Part shown: in pieces, positions 47,609 to 56,214 of the stretch | Layout of the letters: every line of letters begins with the position of its first letter | Position numbering within the stretch: the first letter of the stretch is position 1 | Origin: Nesterenkonia aurantiaca | GTDB lineage: Bacteria > Actinomycetota > Actinomycetes > Actinomycetales > Micrococcaceae | Direction: 5' to 3' | DNA: 64,000 bases | Assembly (NCBI RefSeq): GCF_004364585.1 | Contig: NZ_SOAN01000001.1 | Coordinates: 310,001 to 374,000, forward strand | Program-made: the position numbers and the translations under genes | Notes under the pieces: generated by a model | The model's database searches: none | What the model was told of the DNA's origin: nothing | The model's input: the letters and a program-made list of their open reading frames with translations, nothing else

Positions 47609-48904
47609 ATGGCGACGCTGTCTCCCCAGCTGAAGCAGGCGACCCAAGTGGTGGCGACCCGCGGCGAGGGCGTGTGGCTCTATGACGAGGCGGGCCAGCC
47701 GCATCTGGACTTCACCGCCGGCATCGGGGTGACCAGCACCGGCCACTGCCACCCGCATGTGGTCGCGGCCGCTCAGGCGCAGGTGGGAAGCCTGATCCAC
47801 GGGCAATACACCACGATCATGCACCAGCCGCTGCTGGCGCTCACCGAGCGGCTCTCTGAGGTGCTGCCGGCGGGACTGGATTCGGTGTTCTTCTCCAACT
47901 CCGGCTCCGAGGCCGCCGAGGCGGCGCTGCGCCTGGCGCGACAGGCCACCGGGCGGCCCAATATCGTAGTGTTCCAGGGCGGCTTCCACGGACGCACCGT
48001 GGCGGCGGCGTCGATGACCACCTCCGGAACCAAGTTCCGCGCGGGGTTCAGCCCGCTGATGTCCGGCGTCGTCGTCGCCCCGTTCCCTAACCCCAGCCAC
48101 TACCGCGAGTACGGCTGGGATCAGGAGCAGGCCACCGACTTCGCGCTCAAGGAGCTGGATCTGCTGCTGCAGACCCAGTCCAATCCGGCGGACACCGCCG
48201 CGTTCCTGGTGGAGCCGGTGCTCGGCGAGGGCGGCTATGTGCCGGGCAATGAGCGCTTCTTTGCGGGCCTGCGCGAGCGCGCCGATCGGCACGGGATCCT
48301 GGTGATCATCGACGAGGTCCAGACCGGCTTCGGGCGCACCGGCAAGTTCTGGGGCCACGACCACTTCGTCGCGGAGGGCTCACCGCGGCTGCCCGACATC
48401 ATGATGTTCGCCAAGGGCATCGCCTCGGGCTTCCCGATCTCCGGGATCGCGGCCTCGGCGGAGCTGATGGGCAAGGCCTGGCCCGGCTCCCAGGGCGGCA
48501 CCTATGGCGCCAATGCGGTGGCCTGCGCCGCCGCGGTGGCGACGCTGGAGGTGATCGCCCAGGAGGGCCTGGTGGAGAACAGCGCGGTGCGCGGAGAACA
48601 GCTGCGCGCGGGCCTGCGTGAGATCGCCGCCGAGGCGAATGCCCGGACAGGCGTGGAGCGCATCGCCGAGGTGCGCGGACTGGGTCTGATGGTGGGCAAC
48701 GAGTTCCGCGACGCCCACGGGGCTCCGGATCCAGCCACCGCGACCGCGGTGCAGCAGGAGGCCGCCCGACGAGGGCTGCTCCTGCTGATCTGCGGCTCCT
48801 GGGGCGAGGTGGTCCGGTTCATCCCGGCGCTGGTGGTCTCGGAGTCGGAGGTGGACCAGGCGCTGACGCTGTGGGCCGAAGCGGTGGCAGCCGTCCTCGC
48901 GTGA
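47609..48904 (+). CDS. gabT: 4-aminobutyrate aminotransferase (class III PLP)
   Basis: A 431-residue class III aminotransferase. VWLYDEAGQPHLDFTAGIGVTSTGHCHP, FFSNSGSEAAEAALRLAR, LVIIDEVQTGFGRTGKFWG and the Schiff-base Lys269 in MMFAKGIASGFPISG are in the expected order; GGTYGANAVACAAAVATL closes the active site. It transfers the GABA amino group to 2-oxoglutarate, giving succinate semialdehyde for gabD. Ornithine- or acetylornithine-type activity cannot be excluded, but the divergent gabD supports GABA. Start ATG follows AAAGG. Confidence 0.88.
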   Translation: MATLSPQLKQATQVVATRGEGVWLYDEAGQPHLDFTAGIGVTSTGHCHPHVVAAAQAQVGSLIHGQYTTIMHQPLLALTERLSEVLPAGLDSVFFSNSGSEAAEAALRLARQATGRPNIVVFQGGFHGRTVAAASMTTSGTKFRAGFSPLMSGVVVAPFPNPSHYREYGWDQEQATDFALKELDLLLQTQSNPADTAAFLVEPVLGEGGYVPGNERFFAGLRERADRHGILVIIDEVQTGFGRTGKFWGHDHFVAEGSPRLPDIMMFAKGIASGFPISGIAASAELMGKAWPGSQGGTYGANAVACAAAVATLEVIAQEGLVENSAVRGEQLRAGLREIAAEANARTGVERIAEVRGLGLMVGNEFRDAHGAPDPATATAVQQEAARRGLLLLICGSWGEVVRFIPALVVSESEVDQALTLWAEAVAAVLA

Positions 48905-48916
48905 TCCGGTGAGATC

Positions 48917-48990
48917 CAGCCGGCTGGACCTCACGGGGCTCGGCCGGCTGGAGCTTCGGAGTTCGGCCGGCTGGACCTGCGGGGTTCAGC
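48917..48990. repeat. 23/24-bp tandem repeat between gabT and the SGNH gene
   Basis: Units start at 48917, 48941 and 48964, with a partial fourth at 48987. Each begins CRGCCGGCTGGA and ends in GGGGYT or a near variant. The unit contains the palindrome CCAGCCGGCTGG in the first copy. It fills most of the 96-base gap between the two convergent genes and may act as terminator hairpins. Confidence 0.75.
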
Positions 48991-49000
48991 CGGCCGCCGA

Positions 49001-49792
49001 CTACCAGACCCGGGAGGTCAGCTGCGGGTACTTCGGGGACATGTCATCGCCCGAGGAGGTGCGCGTGACGCGCCGCCTGAGCCAGGGGTAGAGGTAGTCC
49101 TTGGTCCAGGTCAGCTCGCTGATCAAGCGCTCGGGCAGCGAGGCCAGCGGCGCGTCGTCGACCTCGGGGTCCTCGATCTCGTCCTTCTCGCCGAGGACCT
49201 TGAGCACCTCCTTGGCCATCATCATGTGCCCAGCGATCCCCAGGTGCATCCGGTCCTCGTCCCAGTAGCGCCAGTCCTGGAACGCACGCATGTGCCAGAA
49301 GTCGACCAGATCCAGGTCGAAGTCGGCGGCGATCTTGCGCACGTGCTCGTTGTAGATGGCGGTCCGGCCACGGGTGGCCTTGAACAGCGGGGCCTGGCCG
49401 GAGTCAAAGCCGGTGAACAGGACCACGCGGGCGCCGCTGCCGATGAGCTTTTCCACGCCCCAGCGGTAGCGCTCCATGAGCGCGTCGATGTTCACGGTGG
49501 GGCGCAGGATGTCATTGCCGCCGGCGTAGACGGTGACCAGTGTGGGGCCGAGCCCGATCGCGGGGTCCAGCTGCTCGTCAAGGACCTGCTGGAGCTTCTT
49601 GCCGCGCACCGCGAGGTTCGCGTAGCCCCAGGAGGAGTCATTGGCGATCAGCTGACCTGCCACCCGGTCGGCCCAGCCGCGCACCCCGTTGGGGCTGGAT
49701 GGATCGATGTCTGCCACACCCTCGCTGAACGAGTCCCCCAGGGCGACGAAGCGTTTCTTGAATGGACCGTCGAGTTGATCTGATGCGGACAT
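49001..49792 (-). CDS. SGNH/GDSL family hydrolase
   Basis: 263 residues, no signal peptide. The SGNH blocks are FVALGDSFSEG (catalytic Ser21), the block II Gly before NLAVRGKKL, VYAGGNDIL (block III Asn) and WDEDRMHLGIAGH (block V Asp/His). It is a cytoplasmic esterase or deacylase of unknown substrate. It lies on the same strand and downstream of the tetronate genes but 97 bases after otnC, so membership in that operon is uncertain. The C-terminal 70 residues (WTKDYLYPWLRRRVTR) are an extension. Confidence 0.88.
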   Translation of the reverse strand: MSASDQLDGPFKKRFVALGDSFSEGVADIDPSSPNGVRGWADRVAGQLIANDSSWGYANLAVRGKKLQQVLDEQLDPAIGLGPTLVTVYAGGNDILRPTVNIDALMERYRWGVEKLIGSGARVVLFTGFDSGQAPLFKATRGRTAIYNEHVRKIAADFDLDLVDFWHMRAFQDWRYWDEDRMHLGIAGHMMMAKEVLKVLGEKDEIEDPEVDDAPLASLPERLISELTWTKDYLYPWLRRRVTRTSSGDDMSPKYPQLTSRVW

Positions 49793-49889
49793 TGAGCCCT
49801 CCCGTTCGCATGCGGCTGGCGTTCTCTCTGCAGCAACCCTACCGGTGGCTCGGCCAGGACTGAACCCGGACTCGGGGGGACGCCCCGGC

Positions 49890-50519
49890 TCAGCCGAGCA
49901 GGTCCTGGATCTGCTCCTCGTTGAGCGGGCGGGTCGCCCGACCCTCCAGCAGGAAGGCCAGCTGGGCGGAGACCTCGAGCTCCTCGGCAGCGTTGACCGC
50001 GTCGTGAAGCGAGCTGCCGGCCACGATCGAGCCGTGGTTCGCCAGAATCACCGCCGGGCCGCGCCGCCCCGCCGCGAGGATGTCCTGAAGCACCGCAGCG
50101 GATCCGGGCTTGTAGTAGGGCACGGTGGGAACCTCGCGCCCCAGCCGCATGATGAAATACGGGGTCAGCGGCGGGATCGGCTGGGCCTGATCGAGACAGC
50201 TGATCGCGGTCACGTAGGTGGAGTGCAGATGCACGACGGCGGCGGCCTGCGGGCGGGCCTGATACATCGCCTGGTGCATCACCACCTCCTTGGACGGCTT
50301 GGGCCCGGCGGTGTGCACCCACTGCGCGTCCAGCTCTGAGAGCTCATCAGCGTCAAGACGTCCCAGCGAGGAGTTCGTGGGCGTCATCAGGAACCCGTCC
50401 TGAGTCCGGACGCTGATGTTCCCGGCGCTGCCCACGGAGAAGCCGCGCTGGAACAGGCTCGCTCCCAGCGCCACGATGCTCTCGCGCAGCGCGTCCTCGT
50501 TCCCAGCTGGTGCTCTCAT
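49890..50519 (-). CDS. otnC: 3-oxo-tetronate 4-phosphate decarboxylase (class II aldolase family)
   Basis: 209 residues from an ATG with GAGGAG upstream. The class II aldolase fold shows GFSVGSAGNISVRTQDGFLMTPTNSSLG, the metal-binding VVHLHSTY and ILANHGSIVAG. In the tetronate pathway OtnC decarboxylates 3-oxo-tetronate 4-phosphate to dihydroxyacetone phosphate. The assignment to OtnC rather than fuculose- or ribulose-phosphate aldolase comes from the otnK, otnI, denD and ltnD genes in the same cluster. It is the last pathway gene on the minus strand. Confidence 0.88.
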   Translation of the reverse strand: MRAPAGNEDALRESIVALGASLFQRGFSVGSAGNISVRTQDGFLMTPTNSSLGRLDADELSELDAQWVHTAGPKPSKEVVMHQAMYQARPQAAAVVHLHSTYVTAISCLDQAQPIPPLTPYFIMRLGREVPTVPYYKPGSAAVLQDILAAGRRGPAVILANHGSIVAGSSLHDAVNAAEELEVSAQLAFLLEGRATRPLNEEQIQDLLG

Positions 50520-50660
50520 CGATGCGTCCTCTCCTCGGGGGTGTCGGGTCAGGCTGCGCGGGCTGCGCAGCGGATGCGTGACGTCGCGCTCGGCGATCGG
50601 CCTCTCACGGCTGGAATTCTCACGGTTCCGATTTTCGCTGTCCCGATTCTCACTGACGTC

Positions 50661-52061
50661 CTAGAAGATCGCGCTGGCGATCAGCAGCGTGACCAGGGTG
50701 GTGGCCCAGGCGATGGTCGTCGGGATGGACCAGACCAGCATCTGGTGCTTGGCGTTCTTCACGCCCAGCATCCGGTTGACCACCCAGAAGAAGCTGTCGT
50801 TGAAGTAGCCGAAGAACAGCGAGCCCAGCGCTGCGGCCTGGGCCGCGAGCACCATGTTCACATCGGGCACCTGAGCCAGGATAGGCGCCGAGATCGAGGC
50901 GGCGGTGATGATCGCGACGGTGCCGGAGCCCTGGATGATGCGCACCACCGTGGCGATGAGGAACGGGATCATGATCGTGGGAAGCGGCAGCCCTGCGACC
51001 CAGGCACCGATGGAGTCTCCGGTGCCGCTGTCACGCAGGACCGCGCCGAGCGCGCCGCCGGCGCCGGTGACCAGCAGGATGATGCCCGCGGCCTGGACTC
51101 CCTGCTCCATGTCATCGAGGGTGCCCTGCCGGCTCTGCCTGCGGGTCAGACCGTAGATGGCCACCAGCACACCGGCCAGCAGCGCGATCACCGGGTTGCC
51201 GATGAAGGCCGCGACCGAGACGAGCGTGGCGGGCAGATCGAGGATCCCCGCCTCGGCGATGTAGCTGGAGATGGTGTTGAAGAAGATCAGCACGATCGGC
51301 AGCAGGATCGGAAGGACCGCGAGGAACAGCGAAGGCAGCTCCTTCTCGCGCTCCCCCGCACGGGTCTGGAACTCGTCAAAGGCTTCGGTGGGAGTCAGCG
51401 CCTCACCGGTGTCGGCCTCGATCATCGCCTCGATGCGTGGGCCCATGATCTTCGCGTAGAGCACGATCAGGAACAGCGCGGGCAGGGTCAGGATGATGCC
51501 CCAGAGGATCATCTCTCCGATGCTGACCCCGAAGATCCCGGCGGCGCCGAGCGGGCCGGGTGTGGGCGGCACAGCGTGGTGGGTCAGGATCAGACCGCCG
51601 GCCAGGGAGATGCCCAGCGTCAGCACCGAGCGTCCCGTGGTGCGGCTGAGCGACTTGACCAGCGGCGAGAGGATCACATAGGCGCTGTCCACGAAGATCG
51701 GGATGGAGATGATGAATCCGGCACCCGCGAGGGCCCACTCCTCCTTCTTCTTCCCGAGCCAGCGGATCAGGGTGTAGGCGAGCTTCTCGGCGGCGCCGGA
51801 GACCTCGAGGATCCGACCCATCATCACGCCCAGCCCGATGACCAGGCCGATGGTGGCCAGGGTGGAGCCGAAGCCGGTGGTGATGGAGTCGATCACCTCA
51901 TCCGGGGCCATGCCCGCAGCGAGGCCGGCGATGGAGGCGGCGATGATCAGCGCCAGCACCGCGTGGATCTTCGTTCGCAGCACGAAGAAGATCAGCAGCG
52001 CGACCGCCGCCGCCAGGCCGATGATGGCCGCAAGCTCCGAAGAGCCCATCGTTTCAGTCAT
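50661..52061 (-). CDS. GntP family gluconate/tetronate permease
   Basis: 466 residues with about 12-14 hydrophobic segments. GFGSTLATIGLVIGLGVMMGRILE, GFIISIPIFVDSAYVILSPLV, LILTHHAVPPTPGPLGAAGIF and QGSGTVAIITAASISAPIL are GntP-family signatures. It is a proton symporter for gluconate-like sugar acids; the cluster makes erythronate or threonate the likely substrate. The start has AAGGAGG seven bases upstream. It lies between denD and otnC in the probable operon. The 141-base gap to otnC holds imperfect ATTCTCAC repeats. Confidence 0.92.
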   Translation of the reverse strand: MTETMGSSELAAIIGLAAAVALLIFFVLRTKIHAVLALIIAASIAGLAAGMAPDEVIDSITTGFGSTLATIGLVIGLGVMMGRILEVSGAAEKLAYTLIRWLGKKKEEWALAGAGFIISIPIFVDSAYVILSPLVKSLSRTTGRSVLTLGISLAGGLILTHHAVPPTPGPLGAAGIFGVSIGEMILWGIILTLPALFLIVLYAKIMGPRIEAMIEADTGEALTPTEAFDEFQTRAGEREKELPSLFLAVLPILLPIVLIFFNTISSYIAEAGILDLPATLVSVAAFIGNPVIALLAGVLVAIYGLTRRQSRQGTLDDMEQGVQAAGIILLVTGAGGALGAVLRDSGTGDSIGAWVAGLPLPTIMIPFLIATVVRIIQGSGTVAIITAASISAPILAQVPDVNMVLAAQAAALGSLFFGYFNDSFFWVVNRMLGVKNAKHQMLVWSIPTTIAWATTLVTLLIASAIF

Positions 52062-52126
52062 GGTGTCCTCCTTGACACGTCATACAGCTCTGCTGGTCCC
52101 AGGGCGCCAGACCCCAGGTCTGCCGA

Positions 52127-53086
52127 TCAGGCGATGAACTCCGCGTGGAACTGGCGCACTGCCGATTCGAAGCTTGCGTCGGGGGCGAAGCCCAGCGCGA
52201 GGCTGCGCTCGACGTCGAAGGCGCCGGGCCAGGAACAGACGATGTCCATGATCGATTCGTCAGGGACCTCGCTGACCAGGGCGCGGGCCTCCGCACCGCC
52301 GACTCTTTCCAGTGCCTGGAGCATCTCGCCCACCGTGACGCTGACTCCGGGGATGTCGAGCACGCGCCAGGCGGGAAGCTCCTGGGCGGGCACCAGGTAG
52401 GCGTGGACCAGGTTGGCCACGGCGGTGTTCGGCGAGGAGAGCCACATCCGGGTGTCCAGCGGCACCGGGCACACCGCCGGGATCCCCTGCAGCGGCTCAC
52501 GGATGATGCCGCTGGCGAAGGAGGAGGCCGCGGAGTTCGGCCTGCCGGGGCGCACCGAGATGGTGGGCAGCCGGGCGATCCGGGCGTCCACCCAGCCCTT
52601 GCGGGAGTACTCGTTGACCATCAGCTCGCCGATGGCCTTGAGCGCGCCGTAGGTGGACTCCGGCTGCGCGGCGAGGTTCCCCGGGACGACCTCGGGCATG
52701 TCGCCGCCGAAGACGGCCAGCGAGCTGGTGAAGATGAAGCTCGGCCGGGAGTCGAGCCGGCGGGCGGCTTCGAGCAGCTGGTGGGTCGCCTCGACGTTGA
52801 CCCGGTGGGCGAGGTCGAAGTCCTCGGCCGAGCCTCCGGAGAGCACTGCTGCCAGGTGGTAGATCCCGGCGGTGTCGGCGTCGATGACCCGCTCCAGCAG
52901 AGCCGGATCGGCGAGGTCCCCGACGTGTGAGACCACGCGAGGGTCATCGACCGTGGAGGGGCTGAGATCGAGCGAGACGACCTGGGTGAGCGGGTGCGGG
53001 AGCCTGCCGGCGTCGGCGGCGGCGAGCAGTTCGGTGATGACCCGGCTGCCGAGGAATCCGGCTCCTCCGGTGACGACGATGTTCAT
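52127..53086 (-). CDS. denD: D-erythronate dehydrogenase (SDR epimerase-type)
   Basis: 319 residues. NAD-binding Rossmann motif IVVTGGAGFLGSRVI, catalytic Ser in TSSLAVFGG, and the Tyr146-xxx-Lys150 pair in STYGALKAIGELMVNEYSRKG. LPTISVRPGRPNSAASSFASGI and REPLQG are characteristic of DenD proteins. It oxidises D-erythronate to 2-oxo-tetronate for OtnI. The start overlaps the deoR stop by 4 bases. Without the cluster it would be called only an NAD-dependent epimerase/dehydratase family protein. Confidence 0.88.
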   Translation of the reverse strand: MNIVVTGGAGFLGSRVITELLAAADAGRLPHPLTQVVSLDLSPSTVDDPRVVSHVGDLADPALLERVIDADTAGIYHLAAVLSGGSAEDFDLAHRVNVEATHQLLEAARRLDSRPSFIFTSSLAVFGGDMPEVVPGNLAAQPESTYGALKAIGELMVNEYSRKGWVDARIARLPTISVRPGRPNSAASSFASGIIREPLQGIPAVCPVPLDTRMWLSSPNTAVANLVHAYLVPAQELPAWRVLDIPGVSVTVGEMLQALERVGGAEARALVSEVPDESIMDIVCSWPGAFDVERSLALGFAPDASFESAVRQFHAEFIA

Positions 53087-53883
53087 GACGCAGCAGTGTC
53101 CTTTCGGGGGTCGGCGGCTGCCGTGATCAGATCCACCCCGAGCTCTGCGGCGCGCTGGCGAGCAGGCTCGGCGAGGGATGGGTCGGTGATGATGCCTTCA
53201 AAGGCCTCGAAGGGAATGGCCTTGAAGGCTGCGACGCGTCCGTATTTCGAGCTGTCGGTGGTCAGATAGGCGCGCCGAGAGTTCTCGATGATGGCGCGCT
53301 TGACGATGACCTTGGCCTGGCTGGGCACCGAGAGGCCGCGCAGGTCGAAGCTGGAGGCGGAGACGAAGGCCAGGTCGATGTTGAACTCAGCGAGCTCGGC
53401 GGCGGTCAGCGGCCCGTCGGTGGACATGTTGCCCGAGTCCAGCCGGCCGCCCAGCACATGGACCCGTGCCTGCGGATGCTTCCCGACCTCCGCGGCGACG
53501 ACGAGGTCGTTGGTCACGACGTCGAGGCCTTCTGCCCCGGCGCGGGCGACCAGGGTGCGGGCCAGGGAGAGCATCGTGGTGCCGGCATCGAGGTAGACCA
53601 GGTCCCCGGGAGCGACCAGGTCCACCGCGCGCGCGGCGATGGAGTCCTTCTCGGTGGGCCGGATGCCCAGCTTCGCCTGGTGGGTGGCGTCGAGCTGGAT
53701 CCTGGAGGGCATCGTGACTCCCCCGCTGACCGAGACCAGCCGGCCCGAATCTTCGAGCATCTTGATGTCACGGCGGATGGTCATGTGCGAGACGCCCAGC
53801 GCCTCGGTGAGCGCAGCGATGCTCACCGCACCCTGTTCCTGGACCATATGCACCAGCCGACGGCGGCGCTCGTCCGGGATCAC
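53083..53883 (-). CDS. DeoR family transcriptional regulator of the tetronate locus
   Basis: 266 residues from a GTG start that overlaps the otnI stop. The N-terminal winged helix is RRRLVHMVQEQGAVSIAALT followed by EALGVSHMTIRRDIKMLED. The sensor domain has VYLDAGTTMLSLARTL, VVTNDLVVAAEV and VSASSFDLRGL, and YLTTDSSKYGRVA lies in the phosphosugar-binding region. DeoR proteins usually sense a phosphorylated pathway intermediate, here perhaps a tetronate phosphate. TTCACA/TGTGAA sites in the otnK-ltnD gap are its likely targets. It is itself encoded inside the operon. Confidence 0.9.
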   Translation of the reverse strand: MIPDERRRRLVHMVQEQGAVSIAALTEALGVSHMTIRRDIKMLEDSGRLVSVSGGVTMPSRIQLDATHQAKLGIRPTEKDSIAARAVDLVAPGDLVYLDAGTTMLSLARTLVARAGAEGLDVVTNDLVVAAEVGKHPQARVHVLGGRLDSGNMSTDGPLTAAELAEFNIDLAFVSASSFDLRGLSVPSQAKVIVKRAIIENSRRAYLTTDSSKYGRVAAFKAIPFEAFEGIITDPSLAEPARQRAAELGVDLITAAADPRKDTAAS

Positions 53884-54713
53884 CTCCGGGCCTGCCCGGG
53901 TTGGCCGGCTGAGGTGAACCCGGGCTGGGCGGTGCCGGTCTGGGCGGCCCGGTAGGGGGCGAACCAGCCGAGCCCGTCCTCGGTGCGCGCGGCGGGTCGG
54001 TACTCGCAGCCGATCCAGCCGGTGTATCCGCTGGAGTCCAGCAGCTCGAAGAGGTACGGGTGGTTCAGCTCTCCGGAGTCTGGCTCGCTGCGCTGAGGCA
54101 CCGAGGCGATCTGGATGTGAGCGGTCAGCGGAGCGACCCGCTGGATCAGTCGGGTCAGGTCACCGTCGGTGATCTGCGCGTGGTACAGATCCAGCTGGAG
54201 CCTGGTGTTGGGGTGATCGATCTCCTCGAGCAGCTCCACACCGGCGCGCACGCTCTCGACGAAGTACCCCGGCATGTCCACCGGGTTGATCGGTTCCACC
54301 AGCACGCGCACGCCGGCCTCCTCGGCGACCTCGGCGGCCTCCCGCAGCCGCTCGATATAGCGGGTGCGGGCCTGCGGGTCTGCACCGGGGATGCCTGCCA
54401 TGACGTGGAGCTGCCGACAGTCCAGCGCGGCGGCGTACTGCAACGCGGTGACCAGCCCGGCGCTGAACTCCTCATCGCGCCCCGGCAGCGAGGCGATGCC
54501 GCGCTCGCCGGCGGCCCAGTCCCCCGCCGGGGCGTTGAACAGCGCCTGGGTCAGGCCCGTGGCGTTCAGCGCCGCAGCCACGTCCTGGGCCGAGTGGTCG
54601 TAGGGGAAGAGGTACTCCACGGCGCGGAATCCGGCCTCGGCGGCGGCGGCGAAACGGTCCAGGAAGGGACGCTCGGCGAACATCAGGGTGAGGTTGGCAG
54701 CGAACTGCGGCAT
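53880..54713 (-). CDS. otnI: 2-oxo-tetronate isomerase (hydroxypyruvate isomerase family)
   Basis: 277 residues from the ATG at 54713; the frame open to 54902 reads through otnK. A TIM-barrel of the Hyi/OtnI type: ANLTLMFAERPFLDRFAAAAEAGFRAVEYLFPYD, LFNAPAGDWAAGERGIASLPGR, VRVLVEPINPVDMPGYFV (metal Glu), LQLDLYHAQITDGDL and WIGCEYRPAARTEDGLGW. It interconverts 2-oxo- and 3-oxo-tetronate. It overlaps otnK by one base (TGATG) and deoR by four, so translation is tightly coupled. Confidence 0.92.
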   Translation of the reverse strand: MPQFAANLTLMFAERPFLDRFAAAAEAGFRAVEYLFPYDHSAQDVAAALNATGLTQALFNAPAGDWAAGERGIASLPGRDEEFSAGLVTALQYAAALDCRQLHVMAGIPGADPQARTRYIERLREAAEVAEEAGVRVLVEPINPVDMPGYFVESVRAGVELLEEIDHPNTRLQLDLYHAQITDGDLTRLIQRVAPLTAHIQIASVPQRSEPDSGELNHPYLFELLDSSGYTGWIGCEYRPAARTEDGLGWFAPYRAAQTGTAQPGFTSAGQPGQARR

Positions 54714-56080
54714 CAGGCGCTGCCTCCGTCCGGGGTCGCGGGCTGCTGGGTGAGGGGCTGTTGGGATACAGGCTGCTGGGACACGAGCTGCTGGGCGGCG
54801 GCGAAGAAGTCCTCCTCGCCGAAGTTCCCGGACTTCAGCGCGAGATCGAGCGTCTCGGCGCTGGCAGTCCCCGGGTTCACCTCGGGCAGGGTCCGGGTCC
54901 ATGGCACCCCTGGCGCGATCTGCGGGCCGACCTCGAATCCGCGCACGCCCAGTCCCTGGGTGACCGCCCCGGAGGTCTCGCCGCCGGCGACGATGAACCG
55001 TCGGGTGCCGTGCTCGTGCAGGGCGCGGGCGAGCTGGGAGAAGAAGTCCTCGATCGCCGCGGAGAGTTCCTGGGCGCCGTGCTCCTGCTGGGCGGCGCGC
55101 ACCTCCTTCGGGGAGGCCGTGGCGTAGACCAGGGGCGCGAGCGCATCGGGGCGCTGCTGCTGCGCCACCCAGTCGAGCACCTCGGCGCAGTAGTCCTCGG
55201 GGCGAGTCAGCACGGAGCCGATGTCCAGGGCGAGGGCGGCGGCACGGCTGCGGTAGGTGCGCACCTGGGCGTTGGTCATCTGGGAGCTGGAGCCGGAGAG
55301 CACCACGGCGGGGCCGCTGCTGAAGGTCCAGTCCGAGGCCGCAGAGGAATCTGCCGATCCCTGGGACTGGGTCACCGCACGGGCCAGCCCGTAGCCGATA
55401 CCGGAGCCGCCGGTGATCAGCGGCATCTGAGTCAGCGCCGCACCCAAGGTCTCGAGGTGGCGCATCTGAACGGTGTCGGGCACGGCGTAGCGCGCACCAG
55501 AGGCCCGGGCATCTGAGAGCGCCTGCCGCACGGCTGCCGCTCCGGCCTCCACCGTGGCATAGGGGACGACGACGGCGCGGCCCTGTGCCTGTGTCTGCAT
55601 CAGCCGGACCAGGCTGGAGTCGGTCATCGGGGTGACCGGATGGTCGCGCATCCCGGACTCGTCCAGCGGCTGGTCGTGGACGAAGAGGTGCCCCTGGTAG
55701 ACGGTGCGCCCGTTGACCGGCAGCGCCGGGGCGAGCACCGTGAAGTCCTCCCCCATGGCCTCGAGCAGAGCATCGGTGACCGGGCCGATATTGCCCTCGG
55801 CGGTGCTGTCGAAGGTCGAGCAGTACTTGAAGATGATCTGCTCGGCCCCGCGGGCGGTGAGCGCGGCCAGCGCCTTCAGGCTCTGCGCCACGGCCTCCGC
55901 GGGGGCGACGGAGCGGGTCTTCAGGCTGATCACGGCGGCGTCGACTCGTTCATCGAGGTGCTCGGGGAGATCCTCAGGACTGGTGAACTGCACCGTGGTC
56001 ATGCCGGCGGAGACCAGGAACCCCGCGATGTCGGTGGCTCCGGTGAAGTCATCGGCCAGCACCCCTATGCGCAGCGCCAT
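54713..56080 (-). CDS. otnK: 3-oxo-tetronate kinase (DUF1537 family)
   Basis: 455 residues from ATG 56080 with GGGAGGGA upstream; the frame open to 56170 runs into the operator. The N-terminal substrate domain begins IGVLADDFTGATDIAGFLVSAG, and KYCSTFDSTAEGNIGPVTDAL and GRTVYQGHLFVHDQPLDESGMRDHPV are diagnostic. The ATP domain ends with FIVAGGETSGAVTQGLGV and GPQIAPGVPWT. The C-terminus has a low-complexity QQLVSQQPVSQQPLTQQP tail. It phosphorylates 3-oxo-tetronate at C4 for OtnC. First gene of the minus-strand operon, divergent from ltnD. Confidence 0.93.
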   Translation of the reverse strand: MALRIGVLADDFTGATDIAGFLVSAGMTTVQFTSPEDLPEHLDERVDAAVISLKTRSVAPAEAVAQSLKALAALTARGAEQIIFKYCSTFDSTAEGNIGPVTDALLEAMGEDFTVLAPALPVNGRTVYQGHLFVHDQPLDESGMRDHPVTPMTDSSLVRLMQTQAQGRAVVVPYATVEAGAAAVRQALSDARASGARYAVPDTVQMRHLETLGAALTQMPLITGGSGIGYGLARAVTQSQGSADSSAASDWTFSSGPAVVLSGSSSQMTNAQVRTYRSRAAALALDIGSVLTRPEDYCAEVLDWVAQQQRPDALAPLVYATASPKEVRAAQQEHGAQELSAAIEDFFSQLARALHEHGTRRFIVAGGETSGAVTQGLGVRGFEVGPQIAPGVPWTRTLPEVNPGTASAETLDLALKSGNFGEEDFFAAAQQLVSQQPVSQQPLTQQPATPDGGSA

Positions 56081-56132
56081 GAGATCCCTCCCTCTCGTGT
56101 TCTGCCGGGTGTGGTGACCGGCACCTACCTGA

Positions 56133-56148
56133 CTGTGAATCTTCACAG
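56133..56148. promoter_or_regulatory. Palindromic operator between otnK and ltnD
   Basis: CTGTGAA-TC-TTCACAG, a perfect inverted repeat with 7-bp arms, 53 bases from the otnK start and 67 from the ltnD start. It is the probable site of the cluster's DeoR regulator. Confidence 0.7.
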
Positions 56149-56153
56149 CCAAG

Positions 56154-56189
56154 TTCACATAAGCTAACATGACAGCACCAGAATGTGAA
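56154..56189. promoter_or_regulatory. Second, split TTCACAT...ATGTGAA site
   Basis: TTCACAT (56154-56160) and ATGTGAA (56183-56189) are inverted copies 22 bases apart. With the palindrome at 56133 this gives four TTCACA half-sites in 56 bases. This clustering is typical of DeoR-family operators. Confidence 0.6.
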
Positions 56190-56214
56190 GCCGATCACGA
56201 GACGAGGACCACAG

